A stretch of DNA of 64,000 nucleotides, taken from assembly GCA_947846985.1 (NCBI GenBank), contig CANTUZ010000002.1:154623889-154687888 (forward strand). Reading direction: 5' to 3'. The notes beneath the pieces were generated by a model, which saw only the letters and a list, made by a program, of their open reading frames with translations, had not been told where the DNA came from and searched no databases. Made by a program: the position numbers and the translations under genes. Numbering within the stretch: the first letter of the stretch is position 1; every line of letters begins with the position of its first letter. Origin of the DNA: Fratercula arctica (lineage: Eukaryota > Chordata > Aves > Charadriiformes > Alcidae). Below, piece after piece: positions 10,744 to 22,600 of the stretch.

Positions 10744-13618
10744 AAAGAGTGGGCAGCAGTCTTCTGGATCCGGTGGCTATGTGAAGTTTTGGAGGAAGCA
10801 CATTCTAAAAGAGTTAACAAATTCATGAACAACATCTAAAACAGGTACTAAAAGCAATCAACAAGGATATACTCTTTAATCCTTAATCCATTGACTGTGG
10901 ATGCTGAGGTTGGGGTAGCAGGTAGTGGCTGGGCCCATGTACTCACTCTAAATAACCTTTACACTGCCATTACTAATTTATCACATACAGTTTTATAGGA
11001 AGCTTCACTTAGAGGTGATGTATTTAGTAACCGTCTTTGGGCCCCCATGTGCTTTGTTGGTTGTCCAGATAACAGCAGGTGAACGGTGGTCTGGTGCAGC
11101 ACCTCATTGACAAGATCTTCCAGAGTCACTCATGAAACACTTCATAATTCTCAGCGCCTTGGAAGAAATTCTTATACTCAGGTGAACCTACATAAGCCAC
11201 ATAGACATGAATAGCATAAGACTCCTTCCTATTCTCCTTTAGGTTCTTCTCACTCATGATCAGTATCCAGCTTTTTCATGGCTTTCTTGCAAGTATGCAC
11301 AACCATCTCCACTTGTGCAGAACTTGGAAGCAGAATACTGGTCTGGATAGATCATTGATCCTTAGCACATGGTCTAACCCATGAGTACATCTTTAAGTTC
11401 TTGTGACATTGTCCTTGCAGGACATCCACCTGCAACTTGTCTGATGTTCATTTGTAGATTTCAGTTAGAGAGTGAATATGTCCTGGCAAGGTGGTTTGGA
11501 CATGAAATTGTACAGTACTTGGGTAGCTTAATTCCAGATCAGAAGGTCAAAATGACAACTTCTGAAAAAGAAATAGGGAATTAGTCACTTGCTACCTCCA
11601 AAAAATCCTGCAAATATGACCACCCAACACTGCCAGGCATAAAGGATAGTACTGGAGTATAAGGCCCACAAGAAGACATTAAAGACCAATAGGATAGAGA
11701 TTCCTGGGGACTATTTTTTGTGGCAAGGAGTGCAATTCTTGGAGGTCTCATTTCTGCAAAACCCAAACTTTTCAGCAGCAGGGGTCAGCCCAAAAATCCC
11801 CTACGAGCTGGCACAGATCAGAACAAAGAAACACTCTATAATACTCAGCAGGGTATAATGGAACCTTTTGGCTGAAAGCAAAGCGATTAACAACGTAACA
11901 AGCAATTATGCCTGATGTTCAGTTAACAACAAAATAAACATGATAAAATATGACCACAAAATTTTGAGTCAAAACCTCATAAAGAGTTACCATTTGCTCT
12001 TACATCTTCCTCTATGCAAATAGTGCATCATTAGCAAAGTATTATCCATGTGTTTTCCACCACTGTTTAATTGCATGGGAGGCAGTTAAGCAGATCAAAG
12101 AGCTCTATTAACAACAGATAACCACAGAGCAAATATGATTAAAAGTAATTACAGAAGGAAGTAATCTGCTAATTCTTACTGGTTCTGAGGACTCAGAGAG
12201 GAGTTCTCAAAGTGGTTCTCATCATTGGAAATCAGGTTGTTACTGCAATAAGCTGATATGGTATTTTGGGTTTCAAAGTGTAAGCTATTTTCCTGTACGT
12301 GTTTTACCTTACGCCTTCTCCCAAACTTCATACTCACTTGTGACAGGACTCAGAAGTGGGAAAAGCCTTATCACAACAGTTACCGACCTCTTTTTTTGGT
12401 CTTTTGACACCTGGCAAAATTTCCCAAACCCCTAACCTTTCTAACCGGGACATCCCTTCACCTTCCAGACAGCCTCTGGAAACAAACTTCTGCCATTTTC
12501 CTCACCCTTCCTTTCTTCACACATCCTTTCTATCTTATCAACTAGACCTAGAGATGATCTTGCACTCCTTCCACTCTTCCCCTTTGCACTCCACCCTAAA
12601 CCCTCCTTCCTTTCTTACCTCTCCTTTTCACTTCAGATATCCTACTGACACTGCCCCTAATAAGCCTTCCCTTTCTGTTCTTCTTCAGTAGACAACTGAG
12701 CAGCTAATTTAGAATTAAAAGGAGATGGATATTTCTTTATCTATAATGTGAGGGGGATTTGGAAATGTTCCTGAGAATGGAGCCTTCTACATGTACGTCT
12801 TCTGTGTCTCTCAGACTTTGTTCATCTTTTGCTGTTCTCTGTCTTCACTGGCATCAAAATGTGCATGGACCCAGTGTCTTCAAATAATTAAATACAAGCG
12901 CTTTTACAAATCAGTGTTTGACATCACACAGCTTCTAGTAGTGGCTGAAGCTTCATTGTATCACATTGCTGCTGACACTAAGGATCACAACTGGAACCAA
13001 CAGGAAAGCTCACTGAACCTCCCATGGTCTGAAACCAACACATTTTTCCCGGCTGTAATTGGTATACTTATTCAAAACTCATGTCTTGCCTTCAGAGATG
13101 CACTGGATGCACTCATCTTTTTTCTAAATTTATCTAATCTTTGCTATCCAACCTGCTTTTTCTTCTCTGTTCTTCAGATACTGCTCAAGAATTTCATTTC
13201 CAATTATTCTTGAATCACCAAAGCATTTCTGCTCCAGGCCTGAGATTTTGTCTCTGCTAAAGCCAACAGACCAGTGCTATCCCAGTACTAGCACTGCCTT
13301 TATCAACTCTAGTGCAAGAAGGCTAAAATTAACATGGGCCAGATTCCTAAATTTGTATTAGCACTCAGTAAATTATATATTTTATTCAAAACTGTTTACA
13401 TGCCCAACAAGTACAGATCCACATATGTTACTGATGCCTCAGAAAAAAATCCATGTCTAATTATGATGCCTACCGAGAAACCAATGCTTAGGAATCTGCT
13501 TTGTTGGAACAACAGTATGAAATCAGAACAATCCATGTAATGCTTAAGCATGTCCATCTATGTAGGAGGATAAATACCTAGGGAAGGAGTAACTGGTCCA
13601 TCATGAACTAGTCCAATA
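10744..13618. other. Single-copy DNA with a pyrimidine-rich stretch
   Basis: No gene recognised. 12390-12690 is strongly C/T-rich on the plus strand, giving a low-complexity 111-codon frame (12356-12691) rich in Pro, Ser and Phe. Just downstream, 12791-13213 is open for 140 codons on the plus strand. Its product is hydrophobic at the N-terminus but has no family resemblance I know, and the length is within what chance gives in 64 kb. Confidence 0.45.
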
Positions 13619-14190
13619 GGAAGACTAGGGAAGATGTGGGCCCTCTCTGGAAGGAAACAGGAGACCTGGTTGTTCAGGATATGGAAAAGACTGAGGAAAA
13701 AATGACTTTTTTGCCTCAGTCTTCACCAGTAAGGGCTCTAACCATGCTGCCCAAGTCACAGAAGGCAAAAACAGGGGCTGTGAGAATGAAGAACTGCCCA
13801 CTATAGGAGAAGATCAGGTATGAGACCATCAAACTGGTGAAATCCTTCCATGGGTCCTGAGGGAACTGGGGGATGAAGTTGCTAAGCCGCTTTCCATTAT
13901 ATTTGAAAAGTCATGGCAGATTGGTGAAGTTCCCATTGACTGGAAGAAGGGAAACATAACCCCCATTCTCAAAAAGGGAAAAAAAGATGACCCAGGGAAC
14001 TACAGGCTGGTCAGCCTCACCTCTGTGCCCTGCAAGATAAGGCAGATGGAAAATTAGGAGATGACTGGTGACAGCCAACATGGCTTCACCAAAGGCAAGT
14101 CATGCCTGACAAATTTGGTGGCCTTCTACGATGGGGTTACAGCATTGGTAGATAACATGAGAGCAACAGAAGTCATTTACCCAGACATAT
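13619..14190 (+). mobile_element. CR1 LINE ORF2 fragment, truncated at both ends
   Basis: Conceptual translation with frameshifts follows the linker between endonuclease and RT and the first RT motifs. It shows ETGDLVVQDMEKTE, then a 'FFASVF' equivalent, '[14 protein letters not shown]', a degraded '[16 protein letters not shown]' and '[13 protein letters not shown]', stopping near 14190 just before RT motif A. Several stops and frameshifts show it is old. Unlike ordinary 5'-truncated insertions it lacks its own 3' end, so its 3' part was lost later. It sits 165 bp upstream of a second plus-strand CR1 that starts in a comparable part of ORF2. Confidence 0.85.
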
Positions 14191-14358
14191 TCCTGAGACA
14201 ATACTATCTTCTGATGCTCATCCCAGCCTACTGGTGACTAGACAATCCTTGCTGCCTTTAGCTGTACTATTGCTATCACAGCACCTGCTTAAAGACACAA
14301 GATTGCAGGATTGAATTTCTAAACAGATGTGGGGGATAGTGTTGCAAGTTTAAAGGGC

Positions 14359-15668
14359 GGGGAAAATGGCCAGTCTGGATGAATAAGGAACTTCTGATGG
14401 GACTTAGGAATAAGAGGAGGGTTTACCACCTCTGGAAGAAGGGACAGGCAACTCAGGAGGAGTGGAGAGATCTCGTTAGGTTACACAGAGAGAAAATTAG
14501 GAAGGCAAAAGCCCGGCTAGAGCTTAACTTGGCCACTAACATTAAAGACAACAAAAAAAGTTTTTATAAATACATCACCAAAAAGAGAGCCAGGGAGAAT
14601 CTCCATCCCTTACTGGATGCGGGGGTGGGGGGGTGGGGGGGAAGTTGCAACTAAGGACGAGGAGAAGGCTGAGATATTTAATGCTTTTTTTGCCTCCGTC
14701 TTCAATAGTCAGACCAGCTATTCCCAGGGTGTTCAGCCTCCGGAGCTGGAAGATAAGGATGGAGGGCAGAACAACCCACCCATAATCCAGGAGGAAGTAG
14801 TCAATGATCTGCTTCTGCACCTAGATGCACATAAGTCTATGGGGCCAGATGGGATTCACCCAAGAGTACTCAGGGAGTTGGCAGGAGAGCTCACCAAACC
14901 TCTCTCCATCATTTATTAACAATCTTGGTCAACAGGGGAGGTACCAGATGACTGGAGGGTGGCTAATGTGATGCCCATCTACAAGAAGGGCCGGAAGGAG
15001 GATCCAGGGAACTATAGGCCTATCAACCTGACCTTGGTACCAGGAAAGACCATGGAGAGGATCATCTTGAGTGAGCTCTCACGGCAAGTGCAGGGCAGCC
15101 AAGGGATCGGGGACAGCCAGCATGGCTTTAGGAAAGGGAGGTCCTGCTTAACCAACCTGATCTCTTTCTATGACCATGTGACCCACCTTCTGGATGCGGG
15201 GAAGGCTGTGGACATTGTCTATCTGGACTTTGGTAAGGCCTTTGACACCGTCCCCCACAGCATTCTCCTGGAGAAGCTGGCGAATCATGGCATAGACAAG
15301 TGTACTCTTCACTGGGTTAAAAACTGGCTGGATGGCCGTGCCCAGAGAGTTGTGATTAATGGGCTGAAATCCTCTTGGCAGCCGGTCACCAGCGGTGTCC
15401 CTCAGGGCTCAGTTCTGGGGCCAGTTTTGTTTAATATCTTTATCAATGATCTGGATGAGGGGATTGAGTGCACCCTCACTAAGTTTGCAGATGACACCAA
15501 ACTAGGTGGGAGTGTTGATCTGCTTGAGGGAAGGAAGATATTAGGATGAATTACTTTACTGAAGGAGTGGTCAGGCACTGGAACAGCCTGCCCAGGGAGG
15601 TGGTTGAGTCACCATCCCTAGAGGTATTTAAGAAACGTGTAGATTTGGCACTTCAGGGCATGCTCTAG
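14359..15668 (+). pseudogene. CR1 ORF2 remnant (reverse transcriptase)
   Basis: ORF2 of CR1 encodes an APE-type endonuclease and a reverse transcriptase that copy the element at its target by nicking and priming. Here only linker, RT and tail survive. Visible parts are the linker [10 protein letters not shown] (near 14512), [46 protein letters not shown], motif [12 protein letters not shown] (first Asp at 15226), motif [12 protein letters not shown], and motif C FADD at 15484-15495 with both catalytic aspartates kept. Breaks are a frameshift at the G-run 14621-14641, a stop at 14917-14919 where the consensus has Glu, and an out-of-frame internal deletion near 15530-15546. After the deletion a short open tail (15546-15668) resumes with [20 protein letters not shown] and reaches the natural stop. 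The element cannot make a working enzyme. Confidence 0.93.
14621..14641 (+). repeat. G-run block at a CR1 frameshift
   Basis: Three G tracts of 5, 7 and 7 bases separated by single T residues. The surrounding CR1 coding frame shifts here (frame of 14379-14654 versus frame of 14617-14919). The likely cause is slippage in an ancestral short G-run. The tracts are long enough to form a G-quadruplex. Confidence 0.85.
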
Positions 15669-15772
15669 TGACAGAGGTTGTAGGGGTTGGGGTTTTTTTT
15701 GTGTGTGTGTATGGTTGGACTCGATGATCTCAAAGGTCCTTTCCAACCATGAAGATTCTATGATTCTATGAT

Positions 15773-16440
15773 AACTGTTTCCAAGCCAGGACAATTACCA
15801 GGATCCTCCTAAATTAATTATCTGATCTGTAATTTTGTTATATTGACTCTGTGCTTTCAGAGCTCTTGATCTGCAGGGTGCTCTGGGGGAAAGTTTATCT
15901 CTCATTAGGGAGTCACAAGGTTTTTTTAGATAGGCTGGGCTGTGCAAGCAGAGGTGCTTTACCGTGGTAGGTGAGGTTCTTTATCAGGAGCTAATGAACT
16001 TGTACAAACGAAATTGTCTGTGCAGCTAGGTGAGGAAAGGCTGCCCATTGCTCATTTGGGGCATATTTACCAGGCTATTTCAGGCTTTGAATCAGGCCAT
16101 TAACTTGATTGTGTCTCAGAGTACCTAAAGTCAAAGCCTTTGTCCTCATATAACCAAATGGAAAGAAGGAGAGGCTTCCAGTGGGCAATTCGAAGCACAT
16201 GCTTTGGTTACCGATAGCTAAGCAGAGTGAACCTTTTTCCCTCCTGCCATACAGAGTTTTACAAAGTTTTGTGAAAGTCTCTGTAGATCCTGCCAAAGAT
16301 GAACAGGAAGAAGCTCCGCCATCTGATATGGGGTAAGACCATACTTGTCTGCCCAAGCTTCTTACAGTGTCCTGCTCCATGTGGTGTCCATGGAATGTAA
16401 GTGGTTCCCATTACCAGAGGGCATGAGGATTACTGTAGTT
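15773..16440. other. Single-copy spacer
   Basis: No gene or repeat recognised between two CR1 insertions. A minus-strand open frame of 101 codons (16075-16380) has no similarity I recognise. Confidence 0.5.
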
Positions 16441-16520
16441 AGAGAATCACAGAGTTGCTGAGGTGGGAAGGGATCTCTTGAGATCATCTACTGCAAGTTC
16501 CTGGCTCAAGCAGGGTCAGT
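16441..16520 (-). mobile_element. CR1 LINE 3' tail fragment
   Basis: About 80 bp matching the CR1 3' UTR in reverse: AGAGAATCACAGAGTTG, GGTGGGAAGGGATCTCTTGA, GATCATCTACTGCAAGTTCC and CTCAAGCAGGGTCAG. Only one tail unit is left and the body is lost or never copied. It is more diverged than the longer copies. Confidence 0.8.
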
Positions 16521-19500
16521 TAAAGTTAACTTCCATTTTCTGTTTGATAACCAAGTTAGTACTAGTGTCCCTTGTCTAAATCTAGTAGCACTAAACATAC
16601 AATCAGACATTTGCAAGATCAGGTTCTTAGAAACTGTGTGCTGTGTCCCGTGCTGTGTCCCGTGCTCAAGGGGATGAAATCTGGTGGGAGAGCTGGGAAG
16701 GAGAAAGAGGAGAGGAGAGGAAAGGAAAGGAGAGGAGACGGAAAATGAGAAGTCTGACTACACATTTTGCTCCAATTTTCTAATAAAACTAACAGGCAGG
16801 TAAGCTTTTGGGCTAAAGTTACTACAGATACTCCCTCACTGCTTAACTCCCTACTTCAGCCTTCCACCAAAAGGCTGAGATTCCTTTCTAGGATGCTTTT
16901 AAGGTAGTTGCTCTTTTAAGTTTAGGAAAGACAGATTGCTACAGCTGTGCTGGTTAGCCTGTGGCTTCTTTCCAACTTTTTCTACACAAAGGTGAATATT
17001 GTTTGGTTTGCTTATATTTTTAATATTTTTCTCAGAAGATAACATGGTCTCACAGTCACCATGCCATTCCTTCATGTGGTGTGCTTAGCCTGTATTTGTG
17101 TGAAAAGCTGTGAAGTGTGGGTGATGAGAGACAGGAGACTTTTTAACTGAGATTTTTAATATTTTTTTTATAAAAGCTTTTATTTTTGCTTAATTTGAAC
17201 TAGGTGGAAGCTAATAGATCGACCAAGCCTGAAGTATTCTGTTGTTGAATAAAATATACAAAGCTTGAAGTTAATAACTCTTTTTATAGCACATGTTACT
17301 ATTGAATGGAATAATGGATCTTTTCAGCTAATTCCCTAACCTTTATTTTAGGCACATGAATAAGATTCTTGATTTAAAAATAATGTTTAGCCTCCAACAA
17401 ATTTCCTTCGTGCCATTGGGAGCTGATAGGTTCTTAGCATGTAGAATGAACAGGTGATTTATTCAGGTGCCTGAAACAATAATCCTGCAAAGATTTATGG
17501 TTTTAAAATCAGGTTTAAGACTTCATTGTGCATTCCAGAGCCCAGTTTTCAAGTTCTTGTTTTCAGCATGTTGGCATTTTGATTAACCAATGGGTTTAAC
17601 TTTCCTTTACTACAAGCTTGCAACATTTAATGCATATAAGATAGTCCATGATAAATAACTGCAATTTTATTAGCTGAATAGTTGGAAGGACATGACTGAT
17701 AAGTAAGATGTCACATAAATCAGTGGCAAAAATGACCGACTTTGAAGGCCAGACATAGCAAAACCTTAAATCTGTCCATCTTTTATAGATTTATTTACAA
17801 ATCAATACACAAATCAGAGCTGGGAAGTTAAATGCAAGAGTAATTAACTTTAGATCAAACTATCTTCATACACCGTAAAATAGCCGGAACTTTGTGAACA
17901 TAATTAACTTGTATGTTGTTTTATCTTCTACCACAGTATAGACTAGTTTGGAAACAGGTCTGTTCATGTAAAAAGCAGACATCTTGCTGTCATTTATATC
18001 GGAGTGGTGAAGTAACTCAGCAATCCAATGTAGCTGCATAATGAATATAGAAATGTCAATGTATTTCTAAAACGTTAAAGGGGAATATTGTCTGTTGTTC
18101 TACTGGAAATCTTTCCCTCGCTTCCATATATGTGTTTTTCTGAATGTCACTAGCAGAACAGAAATTCTTGGTACAGAGATGATCTTTTCTGAGGCTGTTC
18201 TCTTGCCTGTTGTTGATCTCTTTCCTTCACAACCCCCACTTTAAAAAGTCAGTGTCTAGCTGAATGCCTAAACTATGCATTTGAAAGTTACTTTCCCTCC
18301 TCTGTAACGCATGGATTTTTAAAATTTATTTATTTTTTAAGTGGGATATAAAGGGAGAAATGGAAGTTTGTTACATGCCAGTTTCTAGCTGCCTTAGTGG
18401 CAAAGTAAGATGGGTTCTATCAAATCACACCCAGTCCTTAAACAATAGGAAATTATTGTTGTCAACCAGTGGAAACACACAGAGATAAAGCATGCACAAA
18501 TCTAACTTTCCAGGTATTGTGAGTACCCAGAATTTAAAAAGAAGTAAAAGTTTAGATTAATATCTCTGAAAGTCAGCCCATTTATGCCTTTCTTAACATC
18601 ACACGCAAAAGGTTGGACATAGCTCCTTCATGCTATGACTACATTTCATCTTCTAGAATTAGCTTTTTCTGCAGTTGTTACCAAGGTTGGAGATGAAAAG
18701 TCTTAATTTCACTTTCTACTGGTTGTACTTCAAAATTCATTTTCAGCATTTTGTGCTCAGCAGCTCTTGCTGACAAATAAAATGCTTCCTCTCAGTTGTT
18801 TTATGCTGTTTTCTAATACAAACAAACAGAAAACCCAAACCCTAACAGAACCCAACTCCAAGATTTTAAATGGCATGATGTTTCCTAGCATAAAGGTCTT
18901 AACTTGCTTAGGAAGGAAATGCACAAAGAGCAGTTGTACATTTGCAGTACTCATAGGAACAAGTCAAGTTACTGTGAGTATCCCTCAGCCCTTTCTTATG
19001 TAAATGAAATTCACAGGAAAATATACTAAATTTGTAATCTCTGCAATTTGTTGTTACCATTTCCTTCGTACAGTTCACAAAGTGTTCTGACACAAAAAGG
19101 CATTGCATTGCCAGCTGTAAGGCACCCGTCATGGAGAATACATCCCAACATAACGGAGTATTGGTAAGTGAGTGAATCCGTGTAAGAGAACATCACTTTG
19201 TCTTTCTTCTCTCACTGCTGTTGCCTCCTTCCAAGCCCTAAGAAACATCTGATGCCTTTTATGTCAGCTCAAGAGTTAAAAGGGAAAAGCAGCCTAGGGT
19301 CTGCACAAGTTGTAAATGTAACTCACTCAACTGGTGTATAGATGCTCCAAGATAGAGGTCATCAAATGTGGCTGGCAAAGAACTATGGTATCTTGGATTG
19401 GTATTTCTGACAAGTTCAGGGGAATTAACCCTACTTATAGAGATCATTCAAATTGAAACTCAAGGCAGAAAACATGCTTTTCCACTAATCACACAGTTTC

Positions 19501-21635
19501 CTTTCTAAGGATCAGAGGTTTTGTTCTGAGGCACGTTTAATGACATTTAACAATTTAGGGTATCTCCCCAAAGCTGAACATTTTTTCACACACTAGGATT
19601 TGAAAGAACAATGCTACTTAGTGAAGCCTGCCATAATGCACATATGGATCTGGGATAGGCGCCCTGGATGGAAAATTTGTGATTCAGTTAATTATTAAAA
19701 AATTTCTGTTCTTTAAGTGAAAGATGAGGTAGGTGGAAGGACTGCGCTGGTACTTTCTGAGATATCTACCACATTAACAGGCACTCTGAATACATTTCAA
19801 TGAACAGTGGGAATTTCTGGGAGGATGGACAAACTTCAGAGAGCATGACCCTGGAGCTTGTGTGATGGGGAATGTTGTGAGTTTTAGGTTTAAATAGTCC
19901 CTGTTATTTTGCAGTAGAATTTCATTTTCCAGAGAAGTAAAATCCCTTTTAAAAAATTCACAAACTTCTGTGACTCATAAAAACCTTTTTGTCTGTTGCA
20001 TCATCGCAGTACTTGGATATAAGCACTTAAACCCTCAGGGAAGCAATAAATAATTTCTTATGTTGCTACAGTACCCGGTACAAATTTTTGCCAGAAATGA
20101 AACAATGATTTTAGCAGGTTATTGGTCAATTCAAATTGCCGGAATGGTCTTCTCCTGGCTACAGTATCTGCCACTGACCATTAAATGGAGAATTCTAGAA
20201 GTCCTCATCTTTGCACCAGTTGAGGCAGAAAAAAAGAAAATATCTTTAAGTGGGCAGTAATCTTATTCTAACAGTTAGTGTTGCAGAGCTCCTGTGATTA
20301 AATTTCCTCAGATGGAGATGAATTTTTTTATGCTTCAAGCCTCAAGATTGTTATAATTGAAGAATGGATAACAATGTTCCATGCAATCTTTGTTTAAACA
20401 GCCTCTAGGAACACCGAGAGACACAAATATCTGTTTAAAAAATGGAATGACACTTAAAAAAAAAATGTAGACTGTTGAAAAAAAAAATGCTGGCTGTCCT
20501 AGGAAATCTAAGTGATGGTTTGGCTCTCTTCATATTCCACATGAAGCATATACATCTAAGAAATTTCAGTCTCTGCCACAAGACATGTACACCATCTCTA
20601 GGCTTGTCTTCACTTGTGCGTTATTTAGGATGATATCTTATTGAAATTATCAATCCATTTCTTTTTTCTGTTTACAGGCTAATATATATACAAATGGACT
20701 ATGAGAATAATAGATTCTCGAACTCTCCAGGTGCACTAACAAGTACTTTAGATCCTAGTAAACATTTTTCTTTGTAAAAAAATAAAAATATAAATTTCTC
20801 AAAACTTTGCTTGTTTGGTTTCATACCAAATTTTGGTCATTTGGTGTGAAAATATTGATTTCAAGAGATTTGGTTCAATGTTCAAATAATGTTTTGATAC
20901 TTTCCATATTTTGGTGTAATTTAGGCTAATTATTAACTCTTGATTTTCTTGCAAAGCAGCACATCAGCTCCAAAACCTGTTTAGAAGTGAAAGGCTAGAA
21001 ATCACATCTTTTTCCTATATGCTCCTTATCTCTTTGCCCAGAATATACAAGTTAACTACACAATGAGCATGTCACGTCACACAAAATTAAACACCAAATT
21101 TGAGCTGAATTTGCTTTTAGTTTTGGTTGCTTTCAAACTCTGTTTTTCAGCAACTAGATTATTCATTGAAAAAAATGCACTGTCTGTTACTCTAATGTAA
21201 TAGGATGTGAAATTCAGCCTGGGTGAAACAATGCATTTCCTTTTTCCTTGTCCTCTTTCCGCTGGTAAGTCTTGCTCTGGAGTATCCCGGGAATGTTGCT
21301 GCGGGACATCTTTAGCCTTTTGCCAGCTGAATGATAATTGTTTCCTATCTCTCTGAGCCCTGAGTTCCATGCCTCCCTCCTCCTCCCCCATGCCCTGGAT
21401 TGAAGCTCTGAGCTTCCTGTGAGGTCTCTGCAACATCCCCAAGGGCCTCTTCTGCCACCATATGTATGTAATCACAAACTGAAAACTTTTCTGCTTCTTA
21501 AAACACAGGGCTGCCATGTGAGATAACTATCTACAGATATCAGCCTTGCGCTGAAAAGAGTTCAGATGCATCTCTCTGCTCAGTTTTTTAATTGTCCTTT
21601 TATGCTTTCTTTTTCCCTTTTGGTGGGCTGGGGGT
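16521..21635. other. Long single-copy AT-rich stretch
   Basis: No coding exon or transposon recognised over 5.1 kb. It includes a 12-bp unit GTGCTGTGTCCC repeated about twice (16639-16662), a purine-rich GGA/GGAAA tract (about 16694-16742) and A-runs near 20457-20489. 17640-17990 looks unusually ordered (see findings). A minus-strand frame of 146 codons (21077-21517) overlaps a locally GC-rich patch and has no recognisable domain. Confidence 0.45.
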
Positions 21636-21762
21636 TTTTTGTTTGTTTGTTTGTTTTTGGTTTTTTTTTGTTTTGCTTTTGGTTTTTTTCTTTGTTTTTT
21701 GGGTTTTTTTGGTTTTTTTTTGTTTGTTTTGGTTTTTGTTGTTGTTGTTGTTGTTGTTGTTA
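21636..21762 (+). repeat. T/G-rich low-complexity tract ending in (GTT)8
   Basis: Runs of T interrupted by G or GG (TTTG, TTTTGG units), followed at about 21736-21761 by eight GTT triplets. The tract produces spurious long hydrophobic frames on the plus strand and Lys/Thr-rich frames on the minus strand, which are not genes. Confidence 0.95.
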
Positions 21763-22542
21763 CACACATTGGTATTAACTCAATGAAGGACCAACATTAA
21801 TTAAATCAGGCAAAGGTTCCACCTCAGGAATTTAACAGCACCCCAGACCTTCTCCACATTAAGAAATGTGCACCAATGCATAACCAAAATCAGTTTTTTA
21901 ACTTCCCAATTGGAAAGCAGGGGAAGCTACGCTGGTAGGCAGAATCTAAATTATTTTAAGCCTATTATCTTATTCACGCTCAACTAAAATTGTATGAATG
22001 TATTTGCAGTGCAAGGACCTAAGAGCTCTAAGAGCCCTGAATTGTAGGCAGCACTGTCTTACATGGACCGAGGACCTGTGGTTGTCTTCAAGGGTCTTCT
22101 GGAGCCTTGCATCCTATTGCAAGGATGTTTTTTGTTGCTCAAGTTGCAGATCTGCAGCGGCTAACAGTCTGATGTTGGAAAGTGTCCAGAAAAAATAAAA
22201 CTAAACTGGTAATAATTTAAGCTACAAAAAAATGTTGGAATAAAAGCTGTGATGGTTCATTTGCTTCAAGAAAAACTGAAAGATGCTTCAATGAGGGTGG
22301 AGCTCCATAGGGGTGTCTCTCCTACCTGGGGTGGGACCCCCATTGTGCATCTCTGTGAGTGAGACATGCCAAAATAAACACCATCTTTACAGGAAACAGA
22401 AGCAATTTTTTTTTTTTCATACAGTAGTTAAAATGAACTGTCCCAAATGAACTGAGAGGATGAAACTAATTTAGAGTCTGGGCAAACAAATGCACATTTT
22501 TAACTTCCAAAAGGACCTGGGTTTTGTTTTGTCATTTCTTCA

Positions 22543-22600
22543 TTAAGATATCTTAAGATATTATTATTAATAATTATAGTAATAATAATATTAATAATCT
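22543..22600. repeat. AT-rich (AAT/ATT)n block with a 14-bp palindrome
   Basis: It starts with the perfect palindrome TTAAGATATCTTAA (22543-22556) and continues as imperfect ATT/AAT triplets. This is simple sequence, possibly able to extrude a hairpin. Confidence 0.85.

Larger units (their letters stand above)
14356..15772 (+). mobile_element. CR1 LINE with an internal deletion and intact 3' tail
   Basis: The element runs from the end of the endonuclease-RT linker (WMNKELL near 14376) through the RT palm. It then jumps to the last 40 residues of ORF2 and continues through a 3' UTR with GGTTGGACTCGATGATCTCA to two ATTCTATG tail units ending at 15772. About 15530-15546 is a deletion junction: everything normally between the FADD motif and the [11 protein letters not shown] motif is missing, several hundred bases in a full CR1. 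The 3' UTR contains a T-rich and GTGTGTGT interruption at about 15692-15710. Confidence 0.95.

Noticed and set aside
12791..13213. 140-codon plus-strand open frame, the longest non-CR1 plus-strand frame
   Set aside because: No domain recognised. One or two chance frames of this length are expected in 64 kb of six-frame AT-rich DNA by my rough estimate. No supporting splice or promoter context.
21077..21517. 146-codon minus-strand open frame
   Set aside because: It overlaps a local GC-rich patch that lowers stop frequency. The translation has no recognisable domain and low-complexity Lys/Gln-rich parts.
21566..21786. Phe/Cys/Val-rich and Lys/Thr-rich frames on both strands
   Set aside because: Direct by-products of the T/G-rich and (GTT)n repeat.
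22543..22600. Possible replication-origin or matrix-attachment AT block
   Set aside because: AT-rich triplet repeats with a palindrome are common. Nothing specific supports a function.
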